A stretch of 64,000 nt of DNA from Rhytidiadelphus loreus (Eukaryota > Streptophyta > Bryopsida > Hypnales > Hylocomiaceae), in the NCBI GenBank assembly GCA_947034895.1, contig OX344765.1, forward strand, positions 40,615,001 to 40,679,000. Reading direction: 5' to 3'. Each line of letters starts with the position of its first letter. Within the stretch, counting starts at the first letter, position 1. The notes under the pieces were generated by a model. That model saw nothing but the letters and a program-made list of their open reading frames with translations, ran no database searches and was not told where the DNA came from. Shown one piece after another: positions 1 to 11,525 of the stretch. The translations under genes and the position numbers were made by a program.

Positions 1-31
1 AAACTGATTGGATTGGATTGGATTGGATCAG

Positions 32-1866
32 ATGGATGATGTGCGGATTCGAGACTCGTCGATCAGCAAAAACATTGATCTCTACTTGGAAGAGCTGAAA
101 CGTGAGCAAGCAGCTCGTGAGAAGCAGAATGCCGAGCGTGATAGGTCAGAGGTACTACAATCGTTACGATTCTTAGCGTCTTCCTTTTCGTGCATCACGT
201 TCACAATTGTCTGTGCACTTATTTCATGTTCAGCAAGATTGATCATTGTTGAATACAGAGGGTTTTGTGCTGTTCTTCGACTGCAGAACGGCAGATCAGG
301 CAATGGGGCCACGAGCCTAGACGAAAGAGAAGGTGCAGGGGAAGAAGATGAAGAGGATTGGGAGGAAGAGTATCTGATGCTTGACCTCGATGATGTCTTC
401 CATGGGGCACCAGTTCCTAGCTTTGCATACACTCTTTCTGTAAGTAATAACCTTTGAAATGCACTCTACTTTTGAAAAGTGTGGGTTAAGCATAAATTTT
501 TACCAAGCAAATTATAGGTATTTGAAAAGGGAATGGTACCCCGTCTAGCTTTAATTACCACATTAGAAGCACAATGTGTGTAATATTGAAATTTGTATAG
601 GTGGAATGGGATAACAAGGCAAACAATATGTACGTAAATCTGTGCACCTTTTAACGAATTTGGTGTTAATTTGTTAATTTAGTTACCATACTGTATGTGT
701 CGAGTTGTGATTCCTAGTCTGAATTTTCTAGCATTCTTTTCCAATAATTTGACCTTGGCATGGTACTTTTGATATTCGATGCATTCGATGGTTCTCAATT
801 ATATTTACACTTTCTTCTTTTGCTTTGCAGGGCTTGGATACATTAAATCCGATACTGACTCTTGATAATGGGCTCAAGTTGGTAAGAACATTCTGCAATG
901 TTGATTGATCCTTGTCCGCATCGATTATGGTAGTAATCTCATTGATGGTTGTCTGTTGGATCTGTTTTCCTAAACCACATGTTTCTCCATGTATGCAGAT
1001 AGGTCATTACGTGGAGACGATAGGCACCGCTGTTGTATATTCTGAGAAAGGTACGTGTATATTTTAGCCTTCTTTCATTGTCTCATAAAGTGTATCTCAT
1101 CGTTTAAAGCATTATTGGAAGTAGATGGCATTATGCTGAAAGCACAACTTTTGTGAAAGGGTTATCACTTGTGTTGTGATCTCTATTGACACTTCTATCT
1201 CTATTGAATTTCGTGGTGTTAAAATTTTCTGTTGACATTTAGAACACCGTCTACCATGCAGAGAAAGAGGCACCAGCTGATAGATGGGAACTTCCACCAC
1301 CTGCTGATCCAAATGCTGTTAATAATGAGAAGAGACCACTGAAGCGGATTCGAGGTGTGTGTAAGTTGGAACGAAAATTGAAGTTTTGTGCCATGCCCAT
1401 TGCTTACGCACCAGCAAGAAATGACACGTCCATGTGGGATACCTCATTTATGAAGACAGCAGGGGCAGATGATGCATCGGTCGTTAATGCCATGCAGACG
1501 CAAGGTGCCGTGCCGACAGCCAATGCCTCATTGGGCGATGCTAGGCTGAAGGAGGATGAACCACTGGAGAGTGCCAGGCGGCCAGAGGATGGTCCACAGG
1601 AAAATGCCGTGTTGATAGAGGATGAATTGCTTAGAAATGACATATTGGTATATAATACTTCTGCTGAAAGTGCCAAGCTGGGAGAGGATGTTTCACTTGA
1701 AACCATCAGACCAGCGGATGATGCATCGTTGGAAAATGCCCGGTCAATGGAAGATGTATCACTGGAAAACGCCAGACCTGAGGTAAATACAACACTGGAA
1801 TATGCCAGGGCTGTGGAAGATGTATCACTTGAAAATGCTATGCTGACAGAGGACACCTCTAAATGA
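32..1866 (+). CDS. GTF3C6-like: TFIIIC subunit tau55/GTF3C6-like protein (multi-exon gene)
   Basis: This is probably the small tau55-type subunit of general transcription factor IIIC, a nuclear complex that binds internal promoters of tRNA and other RNA polymerase III genes. The family signature is spread over the exons: an acidic stretch, then EEYLMLDLDDV, then LDTLNPILTLDNGLKLIG, then YVETIGTAVVYSE, then a basic block KRIRG..KLERKLKF. Exons read from GT/AG sites are 32-439 (possibly split, see the candidate intron), 831-881, 999-1050 and 1262-1866. Introns are 440-830, 882-998 and 1051-1261. Reading frame is preserved across every junction, and the stop is TGA at 1864. The acceptor after 1261 is preferred over one at 1242 because the latter gives an early stop. 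The ATG at 32 is the first in frame, but the gene may begin upstream of the window. The model gives ~371 codons, or ~326 if 152-286 is an intron. The C-terminal 11-residue repeats are not part of the family core as I know it. Confidence 0.75.
152..286 (+). other. Candidate first intron of the TFIIIC-like gene
   Basis: This 135-nt block begins GTACTA, ends CTGCAG after a pyrimidine-rich tract, and is exactly 45 codons without a stop. If translated it adds a hydrophobic, cysteine-rich segment out of character with the charged residues on either side. Removing it joins RDRSE to NGRSG in frame, phase 0. I infer that it is spliced out. It could also be retained, which would give two in-frame isoforms. 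Confidence 0.5.
1531..1860 (+). repeat. 33-bp coding minisatellite: ten 11-residue acidic repeats
   Basis: The last exon ends in ten consecutive units of exactly 11 codons, with no length change. Typical units are LENARSMEDVS, LENARPEVNTT, LEYARAVEDVS and LENAMLTEDTS. The shared pattern is L-E-x-A-R-x-x-E-D-x-S. Units 1-4 are more diverged than units 5-10, and the frame is kept throughout, which suggests coding constraint. The 11-residue spacing fits an amphipathic helix with an 11/3 period. Its role in TFIIIC is unknown. Confidence 0.85.
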
Positions 1867-1961
1867 TGCATTATCTTTCAACAGTTATGTGTTCATGCTC
1901 CAGAATTTGGCAGGTGTTGTTGATTTGCCTGGTTGTTTTCCTTAAAACCTCTTTATTGTCG

Positions 1962-2395
1962 AAAATAATCTACTTTTTACTCCATTTGAATTTTTTACCA
2001 AAAATTTTAAAATTGTAATTTTTGTGAAACTTTCAAGATAGCATCTTAAAAGATCAAATACACCACTTTTGATCTTTTTCTGTTGAATTTCTCTTGGTAT
2101 AATCTCAAGGAGTACATCAATTACACCATCAATTACACCATGATGTTTGTCACTATTATTTTCATTTGACTTAAAATTTTCATATTATTTTAGGCATTTT
2201 TGTAATTATTATGATTTTTATATGGATTTTTTTTAAATCATATAAAATTCAATTTGATGTTTTTAATTATGAAAAAAAAGATTAAGTTTTAGACATATGT
2301 TATTTACATGTGATAAATATCAAATTTTTGAAATTATGTTTTAATGTAGAAATCTAATGAAGCTTGACCAAGTGTGGACATGAAATGTCTTTTAA
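1962..2395. repeat. AT-rich direct repeat, copy 1
   Basis: It matches 3070-3432 in the same orientation. Shared landmarks in order are a TTTAAAATTGTAATTTTTGTGA block, a following GCATCTT, and a terminal CTAATGAAG..TGACCAA..ACATGAAAT..CTTTTAAC. Both copies end at a TTAAC next to a TTAA-flanked element. There is no coding potential. I take it to be a decayed transposon or host sequence duplicated with it. Confidence 0.6.
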
Positions 2396-2962
2396 CCCTA
2401 GAGTGCTTCGACGTCCATTTTTTGGATGATGTACAGATTGAAATTTAGTTTTCTTTCTCATTATAGTTTGGATGAAAGTCATCTAATTTGTGGTGATACT
2501 TCATTAAGTTTTTGTCCTATCCAATGGTTGGATTTGGTGTTACTAGAGTTTATATTTTTCTAGAATTATAAATGTGAAAGTTTATCAAGCCAAAAATTGC
2601 ATTGATTTTAGTTCAAAACTAGGTTTGCAAAATTGAGGTCATAGACTTTAAGAACACAAAAATTTCAAAAAATCACCATATGAATAGAACCTCATTTGGA
2701 ATCCATTCCAACAATTTTTACTCAAAAAATGATAATAGTTTGCTTGTATTTGAATTTAGAAGATATTCTGAATTTTTCTTTTCAAAATTTATAAAAAAAT
2801 ATTGATGGTATCATAGGTGAATCTAACCGCACAAATGGAATCTAAAATTCATAATCTACAACTTTTATTTGTATATCAAGTCCAAAATATTCTTCCAAAT
2901 AGTACTTTATAATGTTTTTTCCCAAGTAGCTAATTCTGGAGATGGATCCAGACGTTCTAGGG
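2396..2962. mobile_element. Putative TTAA-flanked MITE-like element
   Basis: The block starts CCCTAGA and ends TCTAGGG, with TTAA immediately outside both ends (2392-2395 and 2963-2966). The interior is AT-rich and non-coding. Terminal symmetry beyond the first seven bases is weak: both ends carry related GACGTCCA/TGGATCCAGACGT motifs at different offsets. It may be a diverged relative of the elements at 5504 and 27571. Confidence 0.4.
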
Positions 2963-3069
2963 TTAAGGGTTAAGAGCCAAATCATTGAAATTTCTTCTAA
3001 CTCTATGAACCCTTAAAGGATAGATCTAAAATTTCACATAATTAGTTCTTATTAATCAAATGTAGTTCC

Positions 3070-3432
3070 AATAATCTACTTTTCTATTTTTTCTTACTTT
3101 TTTCCAAAATTATTAAAATTGTAATTTTTGTGACACTTTGAAGGTTGCATCTTGGAAGCTCAAAATGCATCACTTTAAACTTTTCTATCAAATTTATTTT
3201 AGTGTGTTAAAAAAAATTGTACTATTTAAAGTATTTTTGCAATTACTATGATTTTTAAAATCAAATTATTTTATAAAATCATATAAAAATCATTTTGAAG
3301 TTTTTAATTAAAAAATATATATATTGGATATATATATCTATATGAGAAAAATATCAAATTTTTTGAAAGGTGTGTTTTAATATAGAAAACTAATGAAGTG
3401 TGACCAAACAAGAACATGAAATATCTTTTAAC
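3070..3432. repeat. AT-rich direct repeat, copy 2
   Basis: Second copy of the repeat at 1962-2395, in the same orientation and diverged by many substitutions and small indels. 3433-4310 downstream holds only AT-rich sequence with short spurious ORFs. It resembles the interior of the TTAA-flanked elements but has no clear ends. Confidence 0.55.
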
Positions 3433-4316
3433 CGGAAAATGCCCCAAGGGGACCAAAAGTGTCCTCAATCCTCACATAATTTCAAGTCCAATTCAAAGTG
3501 TTGTAACTTTTGCAACCAATTTTTGAATTCAATAAAACTTATTGTAAAATTTTCAAATCAATCTAAGATGTATTGATTTTTTGTAAGCCAATCAAAATTT
3601 AGAGGTTCAATTTGATGGTGCAACTTCAAGGGCTTCTATCTCCCTTCATCCAATGTTTGCTTTCAATAAAATTTGTTGGGTTATTTTTCCCTTGCAGTCT
3701 GGTTATTGTGGTAAAAAATTTATATCAATTGAATATTTGGGAGCAATTCGAAGTTCAAAATCTCGACATTTTGGATTATAATGAACTTTGGCAGCTCGTT
3801 TCTTCTTCAAATAGTGTCTGTTTTTAATCATTTTTTTGGAAAAGTTGTGCATACTAGTCCATGTTAATCCAAGAAGTTACGAGTGACTGAGAAGCATTTT
3901 AGTAGAAGGAGATTTAGCCTAAGATGTGTTTTTTGCAACTTTACTTGCTATTTTTTGATAGTTCAAAGCCATTTTGGAGATACAATGAGTCAAGTGAATG
4001 ATATTTTCTTTCACCAAGGTATTTGTATGTTGATTTTGAATCACTTTATAGTTGAAAGTTTTTTCATTTGAGTAGGTTTAGAAATTGAATTTCACCTTGA
4101 ATGTGTTGCTAGGAAAATTTCAGCATCATTTTTCAACACTAAAAACATTATAATCTCGCAATTTATGTAGTCAATGACTGCAAATTTGATTCACATCATC
4201 TACAATACGTACACTACAAGATTGTACAATTGAGATTTCTATACCTTTAGATCTATAACACTTCAAAAGCAATGATGTTTTTGAACCCAAAAAGGCCTTG
4301 GGTTAACCTGTGCAAT

Positions 4317-5104
4317 TCCATTGTTCTTATAGGGGACAAAACAAATTTTAGGCAGTCTCCTATAGTCTTAATTTTTGTTGTGACTTTTTTCTTAAACTTT
4401 TTATAAAACAAATTAGATTTTGGAGAATATAACTTTTATTTTCAATAGGTACTTGGGAGTAAAAGTTTTGTCACCCTAAGCTCAAAATGGAGTACACAAA
4501 AATAAAATTAGAAAATCTCAAAAATAATTTTTTTTTTTTTTTTTTCATAGAAAATATTTTTTTGTACACAAAAAGATTAAATTCATTCTATTTGGATTAG
4601 TAATGTAAAAGTTATGTAGTTTCTTGTTTTGTCAACAATCATAGCATCTTCTTAAGAAAATAATATATTGCATTCGTTTTTTAACTCAATTTTGAAAAAA
4701 ATATATATTTAAAAAGTTCCATGAGGTTTTGTATGGTTGCTAGAAAAATCTTTATGTTGGAATTAGTTTGTTTCAATTCCATCCTAAAGCTACAAACAAA
4801 TTAATGAGTTTTTCCTTCAATACTTCTATTCAACAATTTTTTGAAGAATGAAAATCAAGTTCATTTTTTTGAACTTTTTTCACTAGACTTTCAACTCAAT
4901 TCTTTAGTATAAATCCATTTTTAATTCAATGTTGGTAGTGCAAATTTTTTACACTCAATTGATGCAAAGTTTTATCTTGCAAGGGACAAAAAACCCATCT
5001 TCTTCACTTTAAACTCAAATATCTTGCAATCTATAGAGTCTAAGTTTTTAAATTTTCTTTAACACATTTATATACTAGTCTAGTCTAGTAAGAGATCCTA
5101 TTGA
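4317..5104 (-). mobile_element. Truncated, inverted copy of the TTAA/CCCCTAAAGG element family
   Basis: The left edge, just after TTAA (4313-4316), reads like the reverse complement of the right end of the element at 5504-6429: CCATTGT..AGGGGACAAAA followed by TTTTAGGCAG. An internal segment, ATTCATTCTATTTGGATTAGTAATG..GTTATG, also matches that family. Homology fades after GAGATCCTA near 5097, so the far terminus is missing. 5105-5499 is further AT-rich repeat debris starting TTAACCCCTTAAAG. Confidence 0.45.
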
Positions 5105-5503
5105 TTAACCCCTTAAAGACTAGACATTCAAATTCTGAACAAGAAATGAATGCAAACACATCCCAGATACACATAAATGCATTCTTTCATCCATCAAGTT
5201 TTTCTACAAATTCTTGAACATTTGTACTATATAGATTTTGAAGACTTTTCTTTTAAAATATTCTATATTTTGCTTCAAAAATTAACTTTTTTAGTTTTTA
5301 AAATGACCCTTCAAAAATGTCTTGAAGTAGAAAATAAAAAATAAAAAATCACTATGATTAAAACTTAACATTTTGAACTTAAAAGGAAAAAAAATCTTGT
5401 GAAAATCACAAATATTCAATCCGCAATCAATTTTAGAAAAAATTATCAATTTTTGGTTTCAAAATTTATTGAATAATATTAGATAGTGCAATAGTTGATT
5501 TAA

Positions 5504-6429
5504 CCCCTAAAGGACCAAGGCCATTCTTTTGTCAAAAACTACTCAAAACTACCAATTCTGTTGCATTCATCCAAAAAAACAAAACAAAATACTTGTTTTT
5601 AGAATCTAACCGTAGGATCTTGTACTTTACTAGTTGAGTATCATGTGATAAAAATTTCATGGAGTTTGACCGCATAGATTGGAAGATATATTAGCATTCA
5701 AAGTTGAAAAAAGAATTTTTTTTTGAACATTGGCCTGCAATTTCAAATGACTTTGAATGCCATTTGTGGGAAAAAATTGCACCATGGACCTTGAATTTAA
5801 AATATTTTATGTTGAAGAATTGAGTTGAAAGTCTAGAAATTAAAAAAAAAAAAAACACGCTTGATTTTCATTCTTTAAAAATTGTTTAGTAGAAGTAGGT
5901 CCAAGATTGAAAGAAAAACTAAGTCGCTAATAGCTCTAAAATGGTATTGAAACACAATAATCTCAACGGCGAGATTGTTCTAAATAGAAAACTTAACCTT
6001 GTCAAACAATTTTTTTTGAAAAATTGTGAAAATTGCATTCAAAATTGCATACTATAAGTTATTTTTTCAAGAAGATGCTCAAATTGCCCGAAAAACAAGA
6101 TTGTTCATAACTTTCACATTACTAATCCAAATGGAATGAATCAAAGCTTCACATGTAAACAAAAATATGATCTTGAAGAAGAAAAAAATTAAAAATTTAA
6201 TTTCAAATTTTTGTAGATTTATTTTTTTGCCCGGTGACGTGAAAATTATGTTTAAGATGCCATAACTTTTGTTCCTAGGCACCAATTGAAATAAAATTTA
6301 TATTCCCACAAAGCTAATAAGTTTTCCTATCTTATGAGAAAGTTTTAAAAAGTTTCACTAAAAATTGAAATCATAGGAACCTACCCAAAATCCATTTTGT
6401 CTCCCAAAGGGACAATGGTCCTTTAGGGG
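5504..6429. mobile_element. TTAA-flanked CCCCTAAAGG element, copy C1 (~926 bp)
   Basis: The termini are CCCCTAAAGGACCAAGGCC on the left and GGACAATGGTCCTTTAGGGG on the right, which are inverted over about 13-14 bp. TTAA lies outside both ends (5500-5503 and 6430-6433). The interior is AT-rich and non-coding and aligns with 27571-28507 over its length. Size, termini and TTAA fit a non-autonomous, piggyBac-like cut-and-paste element. A PIF/Harbinger origin is the main alternative, but the immediate 3-bp flanks (TAA left, TTA right) are not direct repeats. Confidence 0.65.
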
Positions 6430-6813
6430 TTAACCATATAGCTCTATGATTTATGAATCATATTTTACAACTATTGTTTGAGTGTCATTATTAAATTTTT
6501 CTTCTAAATTACATTTCATAATACATCTTTGCAATTCTACAAATTTGGACTACTCCAAGGTTACTAAAGCAAAAAGAACAATTTATAAAAGAATTTGTTC
6601 TTTGCAACAAAGAGGGCATTTTGAGTGCTTTTTGATAAAAATAAAAAATAAAAAATGGCCTCAAGGCTCAAGGGTTGATTATAATCTAAGAATATCATTG
6701 CTACTTTGTTTTAATTCAATTTGGGGACTTGAGATTGCTATATTGCAGCTTCAATTACCAATTTAATTGAAATTTTCAATAACATTGTCAAGGTTGATGT
6801 TGACCTTCATTAA

Positions 6814-7740
6814 CCAGAGTAAAGCGGTGGTGGTTTTTTTAGCAACATAGCAATTTTGGACAGCTTTTGGCAAATGGGATTTTTATTTTTTTATTTGAAA
6901 TTTTCACACATCATGTGGACAAGATTTTTCCGTGAGGCCCAACAATTGTCATAACTTTTGACTACATGATTAAAAAGTTGTATGATATGTAATTTTCATT
7001 GCTCAGTGGGCAACCAGGCATCTCAAAAGAATTCTTAAAAAATAATTCTCTTAAAAAATAAAAATTTGAAATTGGTTTTCTAGATTTATATATATGTAGA
7101 AAGCTTTGAGTCATTCCATTTTGATTAATGAGATAAGAGTTATGTGGAGTTTTAGTTAGTAGGCAATTATAGATTCTCTACTCTAAAATAAACTTTGAAA
7201 CCCTTTATTTTACTCAATTTTCAATATTTTGGAAAATAAAATAAATTCACAAGATGTAGATTTTTTATTACAACATTGCAACCATTGGGATTGGCATTCT
7301 TCAATTCCATAACTAAATTCTTAACAATTTAGTATTTGGAATCATTCTCTACTTCTTTCAACTTACTATTTTTTTCCTATATGTTGTACAATTCTTGATG
7401 ATTTGAAAATTTTCAAACATGTAGACAACTTGCCTTGAAGAATGAATTCAATGAAGCACCAACGACATGGACACTATTTCATACAAGTGTGACCTTGTGA
7501 AGTGTAGTTGCCCTATTTATTCGGAGGGCCCAAAAAAGGGTTTATGTCAATTCAAATGCTAATATCTTGCAATCCACGTAGTGGAAATTCCTGAAATTTT
7601 TCTTGCATATTCTTGAACCAAAGTACTACGAGATCCTATAGTTTCATGTGTTCAAAAATGTTTTTTTTCTTCTATAATTTGGTACATGTACTAGAAATGA
7701 TAGTTTTGGATCATTTTTTTGGTGACATCATAGTCAAAAA
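6814..7740. mobile_element. AT-rich element of family E, copy E1
   Basis: It aligns end to end with the interrupted repeat at 15182-23166. Landmarks are TTTTGGACAGC, CATAACTTTTGACTACATG, AAGCTTTGAGTCATTCCATTTTGATTAATGAGA and TGTGACCTTGTGAAGTG. It is also distantly related to the C family in reverse orientation, through the CTTTGA.TCATT motif. The left edge follows TTAA at 6810; the right edge is approximate. 6430-6813 and 7741-8240 show nothing more than AT-rich filler. Confidence 0.5.
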
Positions 7741-8369
7741 ACAATATGGGATAATTGCCTAAATTTGTGTGTTTTAGGATGTATAATTGTCTTAATGGAT
7801 AAACCCCAATGGCGGGAGAGAGTTGAGTGATATTTCGTTCGAAAGCAATAAATTTTTTGAAGGAATATTAGGCAATACATTCACTCTTTTTCAGTGGATG
7901 AAATCGTTGATTTGTTACATATTCTAAAGACAATAACATTCATTTTTTTGGATATGTACATTTGGGGGGATGAATAATTTAAGTTCTATCTACATTTTTC
8001 ATGTTTCAACCATTTATATAGATTCAAACAATTGCATCAATCCAACAAAGATCGCTTTCTACACTACCTCAAATATATATATAAAAAAAATCTTATCTAG
8101 TTAATCCATATAATTGTAAATTCGGGTAGCATGATTTAAGTTGGGTACACCCAAAATCACATCTTGCCTAAAATCACCATCATCACTCTGAGTGTACATC
8201 TCCAAAATCAATATATACATATAATGAAGAAACAATTTTAGAACATCTACCAAAAAAAACTTTGACCCTTCCTAACTTTTGCATACAATATCCAAATGTT
8301 GCGTTCTTTGGTGCATTGGAACCTCCTTTCACTTGGGAACAAGAAAATGTGAAAATTCTATCAGCTTAA

Positions 8370-9144
8370 TAATAGTAGCAGTAGCGAAAATGGCGGTTTT
8401 GCGGGGTACCCACCTTGGTCAACATCTGGGGAACGGTCCTTTCCTACCACGTGCCAGGAAACTGTTTCGTTTCTAGAAGCAATTATTGAACGGGAATCCT
8501 TTTGAATTCATGATATGACTCATTTATTACAACCAGGAAAACATGGCATGATGCTACTCGCTGCGTTTCTTCCAAAGTCGCTGCCGACTGACCAGACCAG
8601 CTGCTTCCAAGCGACTGGTTCCGTCCTTTCCTTGGTGACCATCTCCTTCGTCCCACTTGGGAAGAAATTGCTGCGCAAGTGAGCTCACGCGTCCCAAACC
8701 GCGTCGACTGTGGAATAAGAGCAACTCTTGGGGGAAAGGGAAGACCAATTCTGAGTGCAGACATCTTCTTTGGTGACGGAGGAGGAATGTTTTGTGTGTG
8801 GGTTAGTGATTGTTGCAGCCATCCTTGGTACGCAGGGACCGAGGATTGACACAGTAGTTACAGTCTTAAAAATCAAGTCGATGCCGGAGCTTCTGGTTGT
8901 GCTGGTTGTGCTGATCGATGCTCGTTTGCCATTGCAGTTTGTGATTTGAAGCTTGTATCTTGAAGTTAATTTAAGAGACATGGAGACGATTTGTGGTAGA
9001 GTTTCTGGATGGTTGTGTGAGTGCAAGTGTGCAGGATATCGACTTCGATCAGAAAGTAGTGAAATTGGCGAGGGAGAGCAGTGCCGTGGAAATTTTGAAG
9101 CCGCACCGCATGGAAGAGGAGGTCGACGAATCAGTGGACAAATC
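8370..9144. other. GC-richer low-repeat stretch of unknown function
   Basis: Base composition rises sharply compared with both flanks, and the stretch runs directly into the hairpin array. It contains a CACGTG box near 8449. Several short overlapping ORFs occur on both strands, none with a recognisable domain and none clearly preferred by codon use. It could be the promoter or 5' part of a non-coding transcript that includes the array, or an exon-rich gene remnant. I see no decisive evidence for either. Confidence 0.3.
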
Positions 9145-9911
9145 TTTCCGTGCCTTGTCATTAGAGATGCGAATCTTCCATCTTCCATCTTCGATTGGCT
9201 TTACTCTGGTGATCGATGGAATGTTTTCAATTCTGTGATGAGGAGGTGCTTGCCTTGGGGACAGATTGGGTTACCTTGTCATCAGGAATGCAAACCTTCC
9301 GTCCTTCAACAGATATGTTTCAATGGATGCAGGATGGAAGGTTGGCATCTTTGATGAGAAGGCACAAATCACATAAGTGAGGGATTACTTGGGGGGATGA
9401 ATTTGACACCTTGTGATCGCAAATGCAAACCTTCCATCCTTCAACAAATATGTACTGATGCGTGTACCTGTTGATGGGGGATAGAGGGTTTGCATTTCTG
9501 ATGAATGAGGTATAATTGACTAACTTTGGGACTAACTCGACACCTTGCCATCACGAATGCAAATCTCCAGTCCTTCGTGAAATATGCTTCAATTTTTGAA
9601 GGATAGAAGGTTTGTGTCTTTGATGAGAAGGTAGAATGTACGAGGTCTGGGATTAATTGGGGATAAATCTGGTACCTTGTGAGTCACAAACGCAAACCTT
9701 CCATCCTTCAACAAAGATGTATGTAAGTATGTACCAACTGATGAAGGATAGAGGGTTTGCGTTTATGATGAAAAGGTGTAAATTAATCAATTTGGGTGGA
9801 GTGATAGAGAACAAATCTGACATCTTCACATCACAAATGCAAATCTTCAGTCCTTCATCAAGTATGCATCGATTTTGAGGGACAGAAGGTTTGCATTTGT
9901 GATGATAAGGG
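9145..9911. repeat. Tandem array of ~135-bp units, each an inverted repeat (hairpin array)
   Basis: About six units begin near 9152, 9272, 9408, 9541, 9673 and 9821, so spacing is 120-148 bp. Units 2-6 each contain an ATGCAAACCTTCCATCCTTCA-like arm and, 25-35 nt later, its complement TGAAGGATAGAAGGTTTGCAT. The resulting hairpins are at 9280-9356, 9415-9502, 9549-9625, 9683-9770 and 9829-9904, with stems of roughly 25-29 bp. In the fifth unit both arms carry a matching change (ACGCAAA with TTTGCGT) that keeps pairing. The first unit is degenerate. It is not a CRISPR array: the repeats are long, diverged and self-complementary. Confidence 0.8.
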
Positions 9912-11525
9912 AAATTTGGATTATGTTTTTGATATCAAAGTGCCTGTCATTGGTGGAGTTTCAACAATAAAGGGAAATATTTTGATGTGTTTTGCACAAA
10001 GGAATGTTATGTCACATGGCTTGGATCTGGATGGATTTTTGTGTGTACAATTATGACTCAAAGTTTAGACTTATTGTTGTGAATTGGAGGGGAACCTTTT
10101 GGGGATTTAAGCTTATATGGCTTGGATATTTTAGACAGTTAGAATCAAATAAATTCAATGCTGATATGTTCTGTTTACACAATTTCTAGTAGGTCTATGC
10201 TTACATAGAATTCAGATATGTGATATGCATTTGAATTCTATGAAATTTGTGACAATTCTTGTTCTTTTCTGTTTGCGAAGAACTAGTATGAACTTAAACC
10301 ATTTCGATATAAATATTTAAATAAATAAAAAATTTCAACTGAGGAAAACATTGTAGCAAAAGGGGAAAAAATAAATTTCTGAGTTGCATTGGTACAAAAT
10401 TTAACTACGCTAGCACCATCTGAAAGGAACACTTAAAAAGTTTTTAGTGTTTATTGTGAGGTTGAATAGTAAATTTTTTGTTCTTTTTGCAAAACAATTT
10501 TGCAAGTGAATAGTGATAGTGGATAGAAGTAGAAGAAAAATTGATTTGCCACTTAGAGAAAATGTTATAAATTTTCAAAAGCAACATAGGCTTCTACAAT
10601 GGGGAATGTACCCTATAGAAAATGGACTCTATAGGAAATAAGACATTTGAAATCTTGAAAGAAGAAACTATAATGACTAGTTATCCATGTTTGGCCACCT
10701 TGCTAATTTACTCAAATTCTAAATAGGACACTTGGTGTTTTCACATGCATAGACGGTTTGTAACTATGAATAAATAAATATTCATTTTAGGTACTTTGTT
10801 GCTTTAAGTCGTTGCTACTTTATAAGTTTGGTCAAAAATTGATCTCATGCAATAACTTACTCCTATAATAAAACATACAAACATTTGGTAGTGGAAAAAA
10901 AGAGTATGCATAAACAATATTTTTATTCCATAGCAAATATATTGTCTATTTAATTTAATAAATTAAACTATTTTCACTTCTAAATTTGGGGATATGAAAA
11001 TCTCATAACATTGTCTATGCTTGTTAGAGCATCACCTCTCTTGCACATGCAATGAGTGTAGGATGAGTGCAAGGTAGGGCTTCAAAATATCCCCTACACC
11101 TTCGTAAACAATGAAATTGATTCCACTAGTTCCTTCAAAATGAAAGCTTTGGACACCATTTTAAGGGCCCGAGGGAATTTTGAACAAGTCCTTTTTGTAG
11201 AGATTCTCTCTCATCATTATGTTTTTGTCCTTCAAGATTCCTATCTTTCAAGATTCTAAAAATATTTGAGCTAGTCCATTTTGTAGAGATTATCTCTATC
11301 ATCATTATGTTTTTGTCCTTCAAGATCTCCAAAGTACATTTTAGAAAGTGATAATTGAAAGAATAAAGCCTTATTTTACAACTTTCTTCTTGTTTAGTAA
11401 TCCTCAAAAATAAGACATTGTATGAGGCAAATGTAAGAGTCTCACGACCACCTACTTCAAAGCATACGATATGAGCTTTGGTATGTGCATTTGCTTATGT
11501 ATACATTGGAGAAAAAATGAGGCCT
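9912..11525. other. AT-rich stretch without recognisable genes
   Basis: I find no coding region, RNA gene or clear transposon ends. A local imperfect direct repeat, TGTAGAGATT(A/C)TCTCT..CATCATTATGTTTTTGTCCTTCAAGAT, occurs twice near 11197-11245 and 11281-11325. Confidence 0.5.

Noticed and set aside
1404..1871. Serine-rich minus-strand ORF of 155 codons opposite the TFIIIC last exon
   Set aside because: It is the antisense shadow of the 33-bp coding repeat; the plus strand has family homology and splice sites.
8953..9354. 133-codon ORF ahead of the hairpin array
   Set aside because: It runs into the tandem hairpin units, other frames are equally open, and no motif is recognised. Treated as non-coding.
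9145..9911. CRISPR array
   Set aside because: The organism is a plant, repeats are ~135 bp, diverged and self-complementary, and there are no unique spacers or cas genes.
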